Below the pieces are notes generated by a model. The model ran no database searches, was not told the DNA's origin, and saw only the letters and a list, made by a program, of their open reading frames with translations. Below, piece after piece: positions 25,135-64,000 of a stretch of DNA of 64,000 nucleotides. How positions within the stretch are numbered: the first letter of the stretch is position 1; every line of letters starts with the position of its first letter. The stretch is from Isoperla grammatica (lineage: Eukaryota > Arthropoda > Insecta > Plecoptera > Perlodidae), in the NCBI GenBank assembly GCA_945910005.1, contig OX246738.1, positions 24,117,686 through 24,181,685 of the forward strand, read 5' to 3'. The position numbers and the translations under genes were made by a program.

Positions 25135-25488
25135 GAGCGAAGGATACCTCTACGTCAAAAACCGCAGAAAATTTTCATTTTTTAATTATATCTCAAGATT
25201 GAAACACAACATCAAAAATCTGAGACACCATAGCGCTGTGGTTTGGTAAGCCCTACACACTGAATGATAAATGTATTTAACGTTATCATCAGTATGACTG
25301 TGATAACGATTTCCTTAGTAATTTGAGGAAATCGTTATCACAGTCATACTGATGATAACGTTAAATACATTTATCATTCAGTGTGTAGGGATTACCAAAC
25401 CACAGCGCTATATGGTGTCTCAGATTTTTGATGTTGTGTTTCAATCGAAAATTGTCTGCGGTTTTTGACGTAGAGGTATCCTTCGCTC
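25135..25488. mobile_element. CTACGTCAAAAACCGC foldback element, copy 3 (near-perfect hairpin)
   Basis: A 354-bp near-perfect inverted repeat centred at about 25311. It starts GAGCGAAGGATACCTCTACG and ends in the complement. Arms of about 170 bp pair with only a few differences (one small deletion near the right end). Non-coding. Confidence 0.88.
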
Positions 25489-25819
25489 TGAAGGGTAAAA
25501 TATTTTGAAGATAATTGTTTTACGTATACAGAAAGAGTTTTAATGGACCTACGTTTATTCTGACAAGAAGATTTTCTTCATTTCATTTCGACGTGTGCAG
25601 CACAATCATTGTGGTGTATTGTTTAAAAAAGAAGTGTCGGAATGCACCATGTAACATGAATGTTTTTTGAATACACGTCTTTATAAAGGGCAGAATTTTT
25701 ATGGAATAACTTCCAAATGCACAAGTTTGTAGCCAAGACAAGTAGAAAATGGCAAAGTCTGAGGCCTATTGTGTTAGACGTGTGGTCGTAAATTTGAAGT
25801 GCTTTATACACTGGCTTAC

Positions 25820-26189
25820 CAGTGGCGTATCCAGGAATTCATAATTGAGGGGGGGGGGGGGGGGGTGAACATCCTAAGCAGGTAGGGGTCCGCCGGAGAC
25901 AAATTCGCCAAAGGCGAAATTTCTTCTTCATATATGACGTTTTAAACGCCTGTACACACGTTTAAGCATCGAACAATGTCATAAAGTAGGTTTAAGAGAA
26001 TGTAAGAATGATTCCAAATAAAATTAAATACAGTTAATGTTATTTGTATATAGTTAATATTATCAATTAAATGCAAAAATAAATAAAAAGTTACACGTCC
26101 CTCCTCCTTTCCTTCCTTCTCTCCGTGCACTTTGTTGGCATGGGGGGGGGGGGTTGAACCCCATAACCCTCCCCTTGGATACGCCACTG
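25820..26189. mobile_element. CAGTGGCG hAT-like element, copy 2
   Basis: TIRs CAGTGGCGTATCCAGGAATT and TTGGATACGCCACTG bound 370 bp. The flanks TGGCTTAC and AAGCTTAC agree at 6 of 8 positions, as expected for a decayed 8-bp duplication. It shares GCCAAAGGCGAAATTTC and ATGACGTTTTAAACGCC with the copy at 38510-39342. Confidence 0.78.
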
Positions 26190-26226
26190 AAGCTTACATG
26201 TAAAAAACAGCATGAATAGTTGAGTA

Positions 26227-27028
26227 AAGGCCGATCCACAATTGAAATAAGGGTTGAAATAAGAATCCGTGAAATAGTGAAATAACAACGAACTGGTTCA
26301 CAACAGACCCGTAGTACCTTATTTCAACATAGGAGAGCGTTTCAATCGAGCACTTTTCGACCGGATCTGACGCCATAATCACGGCCTACTCCAAACCTAT
26401 AGCAGGCCGTGGCCAAATGGGGTTTTGCACTGCGACTTTTTTCCACTCGCAGCGCCAGCACTGACAAACAACGAGCTGTCAAAATAATAAAATTGCAACA
26501 GAAGAAAACGAGGTATGGCGATAGTAACTGCTCACCAGTTAAAACGATTAATGATGGGCAACCAGTTGTGAAAGTTTTGTATGTTTCTTGTTTGTTTTGA
26601 AGATTTGTTTTCAAAATCAGAATATTTTATTGTTTGACAGCTTGATGTTTGTACATCGATTCATTTCATTTGTTTCATTGTAGTAAAGCAAGCTTGCAAG
26701 AAGCCTACGACCATGGAATAACTCCATGCTACGACCATCTCATGCTACGACGATGACATTAACAACAACAACAACAACAACACCACCATCAACAACAACA
26801 ACAACAACGACCATATCCGGTTCGACTGGAGTAGGCCTTCTCTTCTCGAGCTCTGATTGGTTCGTCATAAGAAGTTGAAATAAGAAATGGAATTGAATCA
26901 TTTCTTATGACTATTTCAATCCACTGTGACAGTTGTGAACCATAGCATTGTTATTGCATGTTCCATTTCGCTTAAACCTTATTGCTATTTCACTATTTCA
27001 ACTCTTATTTCAATTGTGAATCCGCCTT
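26227..27028. mobile_element. TIR element AAGGCCGATCCACAATTG
   Basis: The ends AAGGCCGATCCACAATTGAA and the inverted GTGAATCCGCCTT continue inwards as repeated TGAAATA words for more than 40 bp. The flanking dinucleotide is TA on both sides. It contains an (AAC)n tract (26758-26809) and no transposase. Confidence 0.75.
26758..26809. repeat. (AAC)n microsatellite
   Basis: AAC triplets interrupted by CACCACCATC. Confidence 0.92.
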
Positions 27029-29515
27029 TAATAGCTACTGTAATCAGTAAGAAAATAGTGAATAACAAAAATATATACAAAGTGTATGGATGCAATTAAG
27101 GGTAGCCTAAGTTTATCAATTATGTCTATTCCTACCCTATGGTCCGGCCAAGATAATTAGTGCTCTTTCGTATGAATGTTTCTATGTTCAAATAAGTAGG
27201 CCTACTTCGGTGTTTCAAATGTTAATGACTTATGTAATGTTGTGTTGTAACACACAATTCACATATGAAAAACGGAAGTATTCATTGGAACATAAACACA
27301 TTCATTAGACTAAGCACTAAATTCTCATTTTGGATCACTATGTGACAATTTTAAGTATTTTAAAGCAATTTCAATAGACAGAAATCGGGGGCTCCGCATG
27401 GTAGGTCAACATTACCGACCTTCAAGGCCAAGTTGATGAACTGGACGTTCTTGAACACTTTTCTTCAGTGTGCTAATTGTTTCTTGTTGTGAGTAACGAA
27501 TGCGTCCATGCACGTTTGCTTTCGTTTCGCACTCATATTTTTAACTCAAACACAGCCCAAGAAAAATGTGCATGTTGCTTGCAAGTATCGCAACGCACTT
27601 GAGAAACACTCTCACCCCCATCTACACCTCCTCTCTCTTGTTTGCAATTGCATCTTCTTAATAGTGTGTGTAGGCCTACTTAACGACTCGTAGGCCTAAA
27701 TGGAAGTATTTAGCATTATTGCAAAAATATGAGACATTAAACCCCAAATATCATCATCTAAGTAGAAATAGTTTCTCTCTCCCCTCCCCCTTCTGCTGTA
27801 AACAAATACTTCTGATGCACCTGTTGTTATACTTCATTATTTATTAAGTTCAGTTAGGTTCAAGGATACAGAACCAAACTTTTATTAATTAACATTTCTA
27901 CATGACTCTCGTTACCATCATTACAAAAACATGAGACATTCAAATATCATCATCATAATCTAAAGGGCTGAAAAAATATTTTTAATAAAAAAGAGCAATA
28001 CGAGTCAAAACAAGAGCCCATGTCAAAATGGTTTGCAAAACATATAATATTAGGGAAATAAAACATTCAAACAACAACATAGGCCTACAAACTAAAGGGG
28101 ATAAATAAGTGCAACTCTAAAACAAAACATTTTGGTTTTATTTATTTTAATTCCACATTTTCAAAATATTGAAAATAAACTTTTTATTTTCGTTAAATAA
28201 TAATATACAAAATTAATACAAAATACCAAAATTTTATTAGTTTTGATGACCAATTGTTATGAACAGTAGACATAAACATGGGATGCATTATCCTGGCATG
28301 GAGGATTCACCTATACGGGAAAAATAATCGATCAAAAAGTTAATCCAAGATTAGCTTATTTAATCAATTAAATGAATGATTTAATCACTGTTAATGCCTG
28401 TTTATGATCGTTTTAATTGAATATAAGACTATTAATTTAGGCTACTTGTATGTTGTGAAAATATAACAGGATTTGTATCGAGTCTATTATTTACCAGGTA
28501 CAAAATTAAGTGATGTGAACCAAAAATCTGAAAACTGACAAACAGACATTACAACAATTAATTTACATCAATGTTTCAGGCAAGCCTAGTGGCACTGGGT
28601 ATCATATCATTGGCTTTGGAGTTTATGGTGATGAGAGGCACGGAAATATTTAATAATGTCAACAAGAACAGTTACTGAAGAAATCACCGCTATTGTTACG
28701 AAACTATTTACAATTTTATAAATATGTTAGTTAGGGTAACTAACCCACAGTATATAAAATTATTTTCTAATTGTTGTAGTCAGCATACACGTTGATACGT
28801 TGTCTCCCCCCCCCCCCCAAGTAAAGTACACTAATTTGTGGGCAGCAACAGAAGAGAAGCAAAGATGAGAAGGAACCAGGGCACACTGAGAAATAAAATA
28901 AAAGGAAGAGAGAGGTCAGAGGATTGAAAAACGCAACTAAGTAGGCGATAGAAGATTTGAATTCTTAAGGCCTAACGGCCCGCCAAAAGTCCTTAAGTGT
29001 CGGTCTAAATTGTATGAACACAATGCATGAATGAATGAGCTTTGACTAATTTAGACTGGGTCTAAATGTTTCATGGGTATTATGAACATCCGCTAAGCTA
29101 GCTGTGTTCCAATATTTTTCGTCAGTGAAACTGCAAAGTTGGCAATAGATTTTTGATATGTACTAGTAATTACCCAGATTACTGAGTCCGGTCCAGGCTA
29201 TGTAAACACCTAGAAAATGTGACCGAACCGACTGGGTCCGGTCCACCAAAAAAGCTAGACTGTACCGAAAGACCGACTCAGTCCTATCATGTAAACAGGT
29301 AGAACGTACTGACTGAAGAACTGGAACTTTGAACGAACGCTGTCTGTAGGTGAATAAGATGTAAAATGATTGTAGTTGCCATCAACAAAAATCAAGTAAA
29401 ATATTTACAACAGCTTGTAACCTTTTGTTCGCCAGGATGCATCTTTAAATTAATTTTATATGGCAGAAGAAAAAAGTAGGGTTATGTACGACCAAAACGA
29501 ACACGTGTGGCGCGA
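27029..29515. other. no gene; SINE-tail remnant at 27714-27765
   Basis: TTGCAAAAATATGAGACATT then AAACCCCAAATATCATCATC at 27719-27757 is the tail seen in the SINE at 60770-60960. A decayed second copy is at 27918-27962. The rest is AT-rich intergenic sequence with a poly-C at 28807-28818. Confidence 0.5.
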
Positions 29516-29579
29516 GACCGAAATCAAGTTTGATTTCAAACTTGATTTCGGTCGCTTGCGTTTATAAACGCAAGCGACC
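29516..29579. repeat. two overlapping palindromes
   Basis: GACCGAAATCAAGTTTG pairs with CAAACTTGATTTCGGTC (29516-29553). Sharing GGTC, GGTCGCTTGCGTTTA pairs with TAAACGCAAGCGACC (29550-29579). Confidence 0.85.
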
Positions 29580-30025
29580 ATAACAGTTCTCAGTCTGGTA
29601 CTCAGTACGATCCGCCATGTAAACATAGCTATTGTGATATATCTCGCACTTCAGTCAACACAGGTGGTGTGATTCAAAAGATAACAAACAATGACACTGT
29701 GACAAAATGTGACCTTTGTCAAATTACTTAATAGAAAATGCTCAGAAATTAGTGGGAATTGTAAAGAGAAATGCATTATTGACACTAAGGAGGTAGGGTC
29801 GTTAAATACTTACTCTGCCCCAGGTTATTTTATGTATACAGAAGGTATGTATTAACCATTTGCGATCGGAATCATTGTCAGTGACAGCCACCAACACTAT
29901 ATTTTTAAGATATCCACAACTTTATTAGTCCCAGGGTTAAAATTTAGATGAGGCATCGACGAGCCACCAGGAAATTTAGTCCGATACTTAATTTTCGACC
30001 GCCGCTAAGTGCTAGCTGGCTATTG

Positions 30026-30059
<34 letters not shown>
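30026..30059. repeat. (ATT)n microsatellite
   Basis: Ten to eleven ATT triplets. Confidence 0.95.
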
Positions 30060-30061
<2 letters not shown>

Positions 30062-30229
30062 TTTCAAACATTAGAACTTTTTCGACCACAGCTAAATATT
30101 TAGTGGCACGATGTAAGACTGGGCCTTGGTCTACTTCACTCAATCCTTCCAGCTAGTGTGTCACATTCACTGTTCAGCTAGTTCCAGAAGTTAGGGCAGT
30201 ATTCTATTCATCAACTATCATATTACAGC

Positions 30230-31096
30230 TAGGGGTGTGCGAATCCAACACTTTCATTTCGAATCTTAATCTCGAATCCTGAGCAATAATATCCTCGAAT
30301 CTGAATCCAAAATTTGTTAACCCACCAAGCCAAATTTATTACTGTCTATTACTACGTTTACATGTAGGTTTGAAAAAGTTTTGACTCAAGTCAAACCAAA
30401 ACCGTCGATCGTTTACATGCCATCGATCTGAATACGTTCTCAAACCATTTTTTAGTTCGTACATTTCCCGGTATACAGCGCCACTTACAATAAGACATTT
30501 CACTGCTTTCTAAAGAGACATTGGAACAACAGAGAGGGCAGTGCGGGTAATCTATACAACAACAACAACAAAACAACAAAGCTGTCACATTTAGCTGTCA
30601 CAACATGTAATCCTCACACATTTGTTATATTTTAAGACTTGCGACTTCAAAATATAATATATTACCATCTAGAAGATACAAGCGCGGTAGAAAAGTGAGA
30701 ACCTAACCTCACTTTGCACTGCCACCGCCGGTTTAGTTTGCTAATGAGCCCGCCAAGTCGAAACGTATTGGCGGCAGTGGGGTGTTTACATGGCAGTTTC
30801 CAAAACTAGTTTTCAAGTCACCCCTGCGAGCAAACAGGCGTGACTCGAACCGATCCAAACCCACTTTCGAAGTGTTTATATGCTGTTTTGAAAACTCAAA
30901 ACGTTCTCAAATCGATTTCAAACCTGCATGTAAACGTAGTATATAACAGATTTATATATCGACGAAACGAAGTACAAGACGTTGTTCGTATTCGAATACT
31001 TCGAAATATTAAGATTTTGGATTTGAGTGCACATCGAATTAGAATATTAAAAGATGCAATACGGTTTCGATAGCTTCGAAGCTTTTCACCCCCGTA
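30230..31096. mobile_element. hAT-like element TAGGGGTGTGCG
   Basis: It is bounded by the 8-bp direct repeat ATTACAGC (30222-30229 and 31097-31104). The ends are TAGGGGTGTGCGAATC and TTCACCCCCGTA. Subterminal words TCGAATC and CTTCGAAGC/CTTCGAAATATT recur. It hosts another inverted-repeat element at 30351-30940. No transposase. Confidence 0.78.
30351..30940. mobile_element. TIR element ACTACGTTTACATG
   Basis: ACTACGTTTACATGTAGGTT at the left and AAACCTGCATGTAAACGTAGT at the right are inverted; inwards the words TTTGA..GTTTT and GTGTTTACATGGCAG recur. It is nested in the TAGGGGTG element. Similar GTTTACAT-containing ends occur near 29200 and 29615. Confidence 0.72.
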
Positions 31097-31104
31097 ATTA
31101 CAGC

Positions 31105-32718
31105 GCATCACAGATCCGACGTGGGTTCCTGCCCAGAGCACAGGGGTGACACTGCTACATAGCTTAGTTGGGAGTATGTCATAATAGGGGTGTGCGTGTG
31201 CAATTAAAGATTAGAATTTAGTCAATTTACAACAGTCTATGAGGGATTAGCCATGCACCAACCATTATTTAGCAATCAGAGTCTACTTGGCCAGTAAGTT
31301 TCCACTACTCTCTTCTCATGTGCAGTAGTCAGCTTAGCTGGCAGAGTTAGTGGAATGCAACTGAACAAGGGCTTGTGAATGAGCTCAACTCATGTGTTGG
31401 TACATTGTTTCTACTTGAAAACACTATTTTTTTTTTTTTTTTTTTTTTACAATTAAATGGGCAGGATGTCGATGAGATGTCGGGGAACAGACATAGACCT
31501 ACAGCTTCAACATTTACTTCTGAGGTATGGTAGGGCTTCTTAACTCTCCTTTGCAAAATAATGGATTCAGTTAGAAAATGTGGCAGGATAAGAAAAGAGG
31601 CTTGTGTTATATAATATTCAATTGTTGTAGGGGTAAGTCACGTCAAAGTGTCGATAAATTCAACCAGTATACCAATTTGGGTAGATAGATATGCACCAGT
31701 TTATTAAATGTCTAGAAATGATAAAATACTAGAGAAAAAGTGTTCACAAACATTGAACTATTATTACCTAGAACTATAAACTCATTCAATTACATTCTCA
31801 GTTCTCACCATGCCAGAATGACTAAAGAATAAAGATAGGACAGGATACATAGACAGTGATAATACTAAAAATGAAAGACAAGGAAAACATTATTTTACTT
31901 TATTTAACGTTCCTATTATTATACATAGTGCTCAAATTTATGCCCACCAATTACATACGGTTTAAAAAAAAAAAAAAAAAAACTAATATCGGTAGTAAAA
32001 AACTGACAATCTAAGGTAATTACTGAAATAGTTAACTGGAGCTGCAGCGGGGCCCCTCCCCCCCAAAGAGCGGTAGTTGCTCACTTCTGGCTGACCCTTC
32101 TTCCTTGGACATAACACACGTTCCTACACCGCACAGCATAACTATTTATTTAAAGGTCATCACAAATCTCAAATTTCCAGCAGTGAAAAATGTTAGCTAA
32201 AGATCACTGCTTACAGGTAGAATAAATAATAATAATATATTCTTTGATCATACATTCCCACCTGCACCTTGTGCTGTAAAGATTTCTCGGGTATGTACAG
32301 TACCTTTGTAAACAGAAGAACCTTGAGCTCAATGTATAATCTAATACGGAATGTCAAAACGATTATCCCTCAGTACAACAATAGGCCTAGTGTTCTATAG
32401 GTGGGGATTTTTATTCAAGAAAATGGTTAACAAAGAAAAAGAAGAATTTTACCAAGTATTCCAAGTATAATAAGCTAAAACTCAAAAAAAAAAACATACT
32501 TGCCAACTATCTTACCAACAGATCAGTAAACTAATGACATTTTCGATGAGTGAGCATTAGCATGATATTTGGGTGCTTATTTTGGATTTGCACAGTGGCC
32601 ACATGGCATGTCAACCTCCTCAGATTAGTTATCAAACTACTAACGGAATCTAGAAATGAAGTGAGTCAATACATCTGCTGCTGTTTGGTTACGTGCCTAA
32701 GAAAACTTTTAAATACTT
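31105..32718. other. no gene recognised; homopolymer tracts
   Basis: Poly-T at 31429-31448 and poly-A at 31964-31981. Otherwise AT-rich intergenic sequence. Confidence 0.5.
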
Positions 32719-32867
32719 GGTTGGAATTCATAGTCGGCCCCTACACCTAGGGGCACCCATTGTTGCTATGGATTTGTTTTGTTTATGGGAAATAGCATGC
32801 AAACAACTGTTACCAAGTGGTAACAATGGGCGCCCCTAGGTGTAGGGGCCGACTATGAATTCCAACC
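32719..32867. mobile_element. palindromic MITE GGTTGGAATTCATAGTC
   Basis: A 149-bp foldback. GGTTGGAATTCATAGTCGGC / CCCTACACCTAGGGGC(A)CCCATTGTT is repeated inverted at 32823-32867, almost perfectly (GGGGCA against GGGCGC). Confidence 0.82.
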
Positions 32868-33573
32868 TTAGTCCTATGTGGAGAGGATATTAAAATAAGC
32901 TTGGTAATTGCCACATGGCACATACGTATTGGCTTTGCTTATTGCATTCTAACTTAAACACAAGCTTATTTCACGTCCAGAACTTGCAAAGAGTGTGTTC
33001 TTTATAGTTTGAAATATGCAACCCACTTTTCTTTGTAGCTTTCATGGGAAATAGAAATCGCGAAGTCATGTGGTATGCTCAAGTTCTCAACTCAAGCCAA
33101 CATATAGCAACCTTCCAGAAAACATGTTTCCTTTTTACTAGTACTGTACTTGTTCTGAAATTTTTACATACAGCAAAATCTTCTTGTTTTGTAAGAAGCT
33201 TTAATTGGAGTGATATAAAATATGCAATAGCGTACACAATGTTGTAAATATGTAATCTTGTACGTTCTTTTGGCTTCCACCTCGTAATTTGAAAGAAATT
33301 GAAAGACTACTTGATAAAACAAAGTAGCCTACTATACTTTTTTTTTTTTTTACTAATTCAAAACTTATAGATTTTGTTTCACAAAGATGCAAGATGGAAA
33401 TCAGGACAATATAGAGAATCTTGAAATAGATTCTGGGTTACTTCGGAGGCAGGCATACGTACGACATACGTCAAGAAATGACATTACTACCGATCCGACC
33501 CCTATGCACATTTTATTTCAATGCAAATAAAACGGCAGGAATATTCAAGAGTTCTGCTCATCTCTAAATGTAA

Positions 33574-33757
33574 GGCCCGAATGCATAGTTCACACTCAAG
33601 CCTTCCTCAACTCAGCCTCTCCTCGGCCTCGCTTAGCCACCAATCACAGAGCCGTCCACATGGCAATGCGCCAATGCCGTTCCGTGATTGGTGGCTTGGT
33701 GAGGCTGAGGAGAGGCTGAGTTGAGGAGGGCTTGAGTGTGGACTATGCATTCGGGCC
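33574..33757. mobile_element. PIF/Harbinger-type MITE
   Basis: A 184-bp near-perfect foldback starting GGCCCGAATGCATAGT and ending in the complement, flanked on both sides by TAA. A 3-bp TAA/TWA duplication with GG(G/C)CC ends is characteristic of PIF/Harbinger MITEs. Confidence 0.85.
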
Positions 33758-35484
33758 TAAGTTATATATTCCAATTGCCTGGCATAGGTTTACTGTTTAG
33801 TGTTTATAATAGGAATGCGGTTGGATTTAATAATTAATAAAAAAAATCATCAAGAATAATCAAGATTTAATAGTGGTGGTTTTAAATCATCACCATAGTC
33901 TTTTTCAAGTGAGAAATCAGCAGTTTTTTCTATCGCCAACAGCTGAAATGCACGTTTCATTCTCTTATATGACAGGGTGTCGATATTGAGTGGGTCATAA
34001 TTTTATCGGGTGTGGGGTGGCCACGATCGCTAGGTCTCAAGTTCAGGCTGACCGATCGTTTTACAGTATGCGCTTGTGTTAGTCGACAAATGTAAAACTA
34101 GATGACGAAAGTAAAAACTTAAAAAATAAAAGGATCTATAGAAACATCGAAATTTTGGGGATGGGATTAAATCGTATCATTATAGTGATTTGAACTATTA
34201 AATCGATTCAAATCGATAATGATAATCGACTGCCTAGTTTATTTATAGGAGCATACATAATGTAGGCCTATAGTCTATTAAAATTAAAGGTTTATCGTTT
34301 TCTTTCACATTGCCACAGAATTTACGATGTCACAGTAAAATAAAATAAAAATAAATAAATAACATTGTGTATGAATACTTTTACCACATCGTGGAGTTGG
34401 AAAAGAGGATACCTACAGAGTTGAAAAACCCACAGAGATTTGAATACTCAATTTTCAAGTTATCTTCAATAAGAATGTAACTAAACTGTGTTCTTGAAGA
34501 ATGTAAGACATCCCACTCATCCCAATGGTAATATTTATCGTTTCATTTTTATATGGCATCTTCAGCTACAGTGAATGTCGTTTAACAGGCTCAACTATGT
34601 TTTGGTCTGCAAAGACATTCTCTCAATCCTTAAAGAGATCTGCTCTCTATGGTAGAAGATGTAGATGTGGGTGCCATATGAAAATATTACTAGTCAGTTG
34701 TCACTAAAATTATGTGTAAGTAATTAAGACTACATGCTAGCCATTTCTAGTTTTCACAGATAACGTACCCCACGTTAAAACCAAGAATACATTTTAAAAT
34801 GCCAGCAAATCTTGATGTTTGAAGCAAATGATGCCCTTTAATTTGTTTGCGTCTCTAGGATAGCACACCAACAAAATCGGAAACTGTTACGTAAGCATAG
34901 ATGAATAAATAATAAGTTGACACAGCAGAGCAGTGGGTAGTTGATGCAGCCAATGTGACCCTACAACTTCTGTGCCTCCATTAATAAATTATTTCAGCCA
35001 TGAAATAAATCCTGCTGTGATCGGTTTAAGAGGGTAAAAATACAGGCCACATTGTGTACAATGTCTTTGCCTTGAAAATATTATTTGAGCTACCGGTAAT
35101 ATATAAATTCTGGTGTGAAATGTGATCAGTTTTACATAAAACTACAGGCCAATTCACAAATATGGAATTATTATTACAGAGCTACGGGAAAAATTAATTA
35201 GTGGAAACTTTAGGCAAGGCTTATTAACGGATGGGCTTATAACACTGAATTTATCACAACTTAGTCTTAATCATGATTCATGATACTGTATATGTACTTC
35301 AGTTGAACACATTCCAAGCAGTTAAGATTGTTAGAAAATTATCTTATGTTCATAAAATGCATATGGACATAAGATAAACGGATGTCATGAAGCCTATACC
35401 TGAAACGTGGGAACTAATTAACTTACAAATTTAGATTGCCATCGGAAATTTCATGGGACTCCGAAATAAAATCAGGTAGCGTTC
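33758..35484 (-). other. pinin 3' UTR/downstream region, end undefined
   Basis: Sequence after the pinin stop codon. It is AT-rich with no ORF. Minus-strand AATAAA occurs near 34238-34244 and ATTAAA near 34837; neither can be confirmed as the cleavage signal. Confidence 0.35.
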
Positions 35485-61828
<26,344 letters not shown>

Positions 61829-62010
61829 AGCCTAAAACAGTATCTTCAACAAGCGGGCGAAATAGGCAGCTAGGCCTAGGCCTAATCGGTACTCGGTTGT
61901 GTTTATGCGTCGACATGGGCTGGGCTGAGAGGAAAGGGGGGTGGGCCTAAATGGCTGACCGGCAAGCTGGGGGCGGGACAAATACGTAGGGCGCTAAAAT
62001 CGAAATCAAG
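61829..62010 (-). promoter_or_regulatory. pinin 5' UTR / upstream region (putative)
   Basis: This stretch lies immediately upstream of the pinin ATG. It has no TATA box that I can place. It contains a GC-box-like GGGGGCGGG at 61969-61977 and several TAGGCC words. A TATA-less, GC-box promoter is plausible for a housekeeping splicing factor, but no transcription start can be fixed from sequence alone. Confidence 0.3.
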
Positions 62011-62378
62011 TTTTAAAATAAATTGCTAGTCACGTGACCAACCACCAAAACCACACTCAAATCTAAAAAACGGAATATGTTACAGACATGAAAATTGTAT
62101 TTAGATTCTCCTTTAAAAATGCCTGAACATGTTTTACTATGTTTCGAAAATCCAGTTAACAGTGGTGAAAAGAGGGGGTGATCATTTTATGTAGATACCT
62201 ACCTATCTGAAAAGCAGAAGATGTCACAATCATATTATGTGAAAATTTGTAGATATAATATATAATTTTAGATTCTTTTTTAAAAATAAAGAAATACAGT
62301 ACATAAATATGTACCATTTTGTGCCAGACAATAATTATACAAAATCCTGAAATCTACGTGAGCAAAGCCACGATGGGT

Positions 62379-63083
62379 AGTGGCGACGCTAGGATGTTGC
62401 ATTAGGGGAGGCGGATCAGTGGCGATGTATTCCAGTTGGGGGCGCAAACGCTATCGCAATCTGGACGTGTAAAATACCCCCCCCCCCCCCCCCCCTACAT
62501 CGTGTACCCTTGGATTTCGGATTGTTGTACTAAACTCGAAGAAAATGTGTTATTATGCTCGTTCTAGTACTCAGCATCAAACCGCAGGACGACTTGTTGC
62601 AAATTGATGACATTGACAATTGATTTTTCAATGGATAATATTGTCAAATCTCGAAGGCGATTGTTGCAAACGTAAGACACGGAAGGTGCGCTGGCAACCT
62701 GCGCTTGATGCAGGATAACAATGAATGAAGTCACGCAAAGTTAATAGTTAATAGTCACCGAATAATTGAACCAACTGAAGGAGTGTCATGAAAATGTTCG
62801 TTGCGTTCTTCGTTATGTCATCAGAACGTGGTCGGTTAGATTACTAGAATTGGGATTTTCATAAAATAATCAGTCCCTATTAGAGTAGGCCTATATCTTT
62901 ACAGTATACACTTAAAATGTAAAGAAATAAAATATGTATCTGACAATTGAACGCGGTTTTGAATGCATAGCGATTGTTTAGTACTTAGTAGTACATCTAA
63001 ATACTGGTTGGGGGGGGGGGGGGCGAATGCGATGCTCGGGGGGGCGACTGCCCCCCCTCGCCTCCCCTTAGCGTCACCCCTGA
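62379..63083. mobile_element. hAT-like element AGTGGCGACGCTAGG
   Basis: The 8-bp direct repeat CGATGGGT lies at 62371-62378 and 63084-63091. The ends are AGTGGCGACGCTAGGATG and CTTAGCGTCACCCCTGA. Poly-C at 62478-62495 and poly-G at 63011-63023 lie inside. A second CAGTGGCGATGTATTCCAG end is nested at 62417. Non-coding. Confidence 0.85.
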
Positions 63084-63091
63084 CGATGGGT

Positions 63092-64000
63092 AACTGCTAG
63101 GCCTAGTATGCAAGGGGTTTTAGTGCACAAGGCGGCAAAACTTATTCTGGAACCCTTTAATAATTCAATAGTGTGTAACCAAATGTATTTTAAAGTTATT
63201 TTTAATTGACAATTGTAAATAAATAAATAAAAAAGTCAGATGAATATATTTTAGTTTACTGTAATTCTTTTAAATTTCTTTGACAACTTTATTTTACCAT
63301 TTCAAAATATTTAGCAGTGTGTTCATAATAATCGATGTAACAGGTATGTACATTGATAAATATTACAGTATTACCAAAACCCATTTAAAAGCATTTTATG
63401 ATTTCCGTGGTGTAAAATCTGGTTAAGAGAGCCCTTTACTTGGCGAGTGATGTCATCAACCTTGGATCAAGTGACCGACGTAGTATGACGCAGATGACCT
63501 AGTTGTCGAGTACACAACAAATAATCAAAACTTGAAACAAGTGAGGGTGTTTAATACTTAAATTCATTTTATTTAATTTCTTCACAAACAAATTAAAACA
63601 TAACACTAGCCTACAAACAAGACAGTACACCTATTTCAATTCACCTTGTGCCAGATTCCGCCATTCACGGCGTAAAGCCGTATTTATTGTTTCTCCGCAC
63701 CATTCTGGAGGGTGTCGAGTTGTTTTGATACTATATTCAATATTGTACAGGCGTTACATTTAAGTACTCATAGTGTTGACCGGTCGAACACGGTCCGAGT
63801 TTGTCAAACAAATTTTTAAGTGTCTACTCTTCCACATAATGAGACTAAAAAGTAAAAAATGTGAAGGTAGCAACATATTTTGTGGATTGTGCCTTTAAAG
63901 TGTCCCCACAACAACCTCACGAGACACCTCTAGCTCCTTAGAAGTCTCCAAACTGTACCCACTCCAGTACCACGCCTGTATACCAGAGGCCGGTGGTATT
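63092..64000. other. no gene recognised
   Basis: AT-rich sequence to the window end. No open frame, TIR or tRNA-like structure was recognised. Confidence 0.5.

Overview
This is a eukaryotic (animal) genomic window dominated by one intron-rich gene and by transposable elements. The gene is on the minus strand, from position 61828 down to 35485, and encodes pinin (PNN), a nuclear pre-mRNA splicing and exon-junction-associated protein. I could assemble nine coding exons whose GT-AG boundaries and phases all agree. They predict a 431-residue protein containing the conserved pinin N-terminus, the conserved NRR-(M/I)FG-GTLQKF block, the charged coiled coil and the conserved W-N-F-I-KPHIFYLP block. 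The vertebrate-type RS-rich tail is missing from this model.

The organism cannot be named from the sequence. Metazoan pinin, a BEL/Pao LTR retrotransposon, decayed non-LTR retrotransposons, many short hAT-like and palindromic DNA elements, tRNA-headed SINEs and pervasive TAGGCCTA words suggest an invertebrate, possibly marine; that is inference.

Layout: 1-35 kb is gene-poor sequence downstream of pinin. It holds microsatellites, palindromic MITE-like elements, a compact BEL/Pao element (13955-15382) with paired LTRs and a 5-bp target duplication, and three non-LTR reverse-transcriptase remnants (17.4, 21.4-22.2 and 24.2-24.6 kb). The pinin gene runs from 35.5 to 61.8 kb, and most of its introns are stacked DNA transposons. 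Several have clear 8-bp target duplications and terminal repeats beginning TAGGGATG, TAGTG, TAGAGACC or CAGTGGCG. Intron 2 (53.3-59.9 kb) is the most unusual stretch. It carries an inverted pair of TIR elements, one copy hosting a hAT-like insertion whose empty site survives in the other copy, and then a roughly 2.55-kb palindrome with a 3-nt centre. From 61.8 to 64 kb lie the pinin upstream region and one more hAT-like element.

I found no operon, CRISPR array, defence island or other multi-gene system. The items most worth a second look are the long palindrome, a tandem triplication of the end of pinin exon 8, the gag-integrase fusion ORF left in the deleted BEL element, and a set of hAT-like elements whose subterminal regions are built from iterations of short palindromic words.
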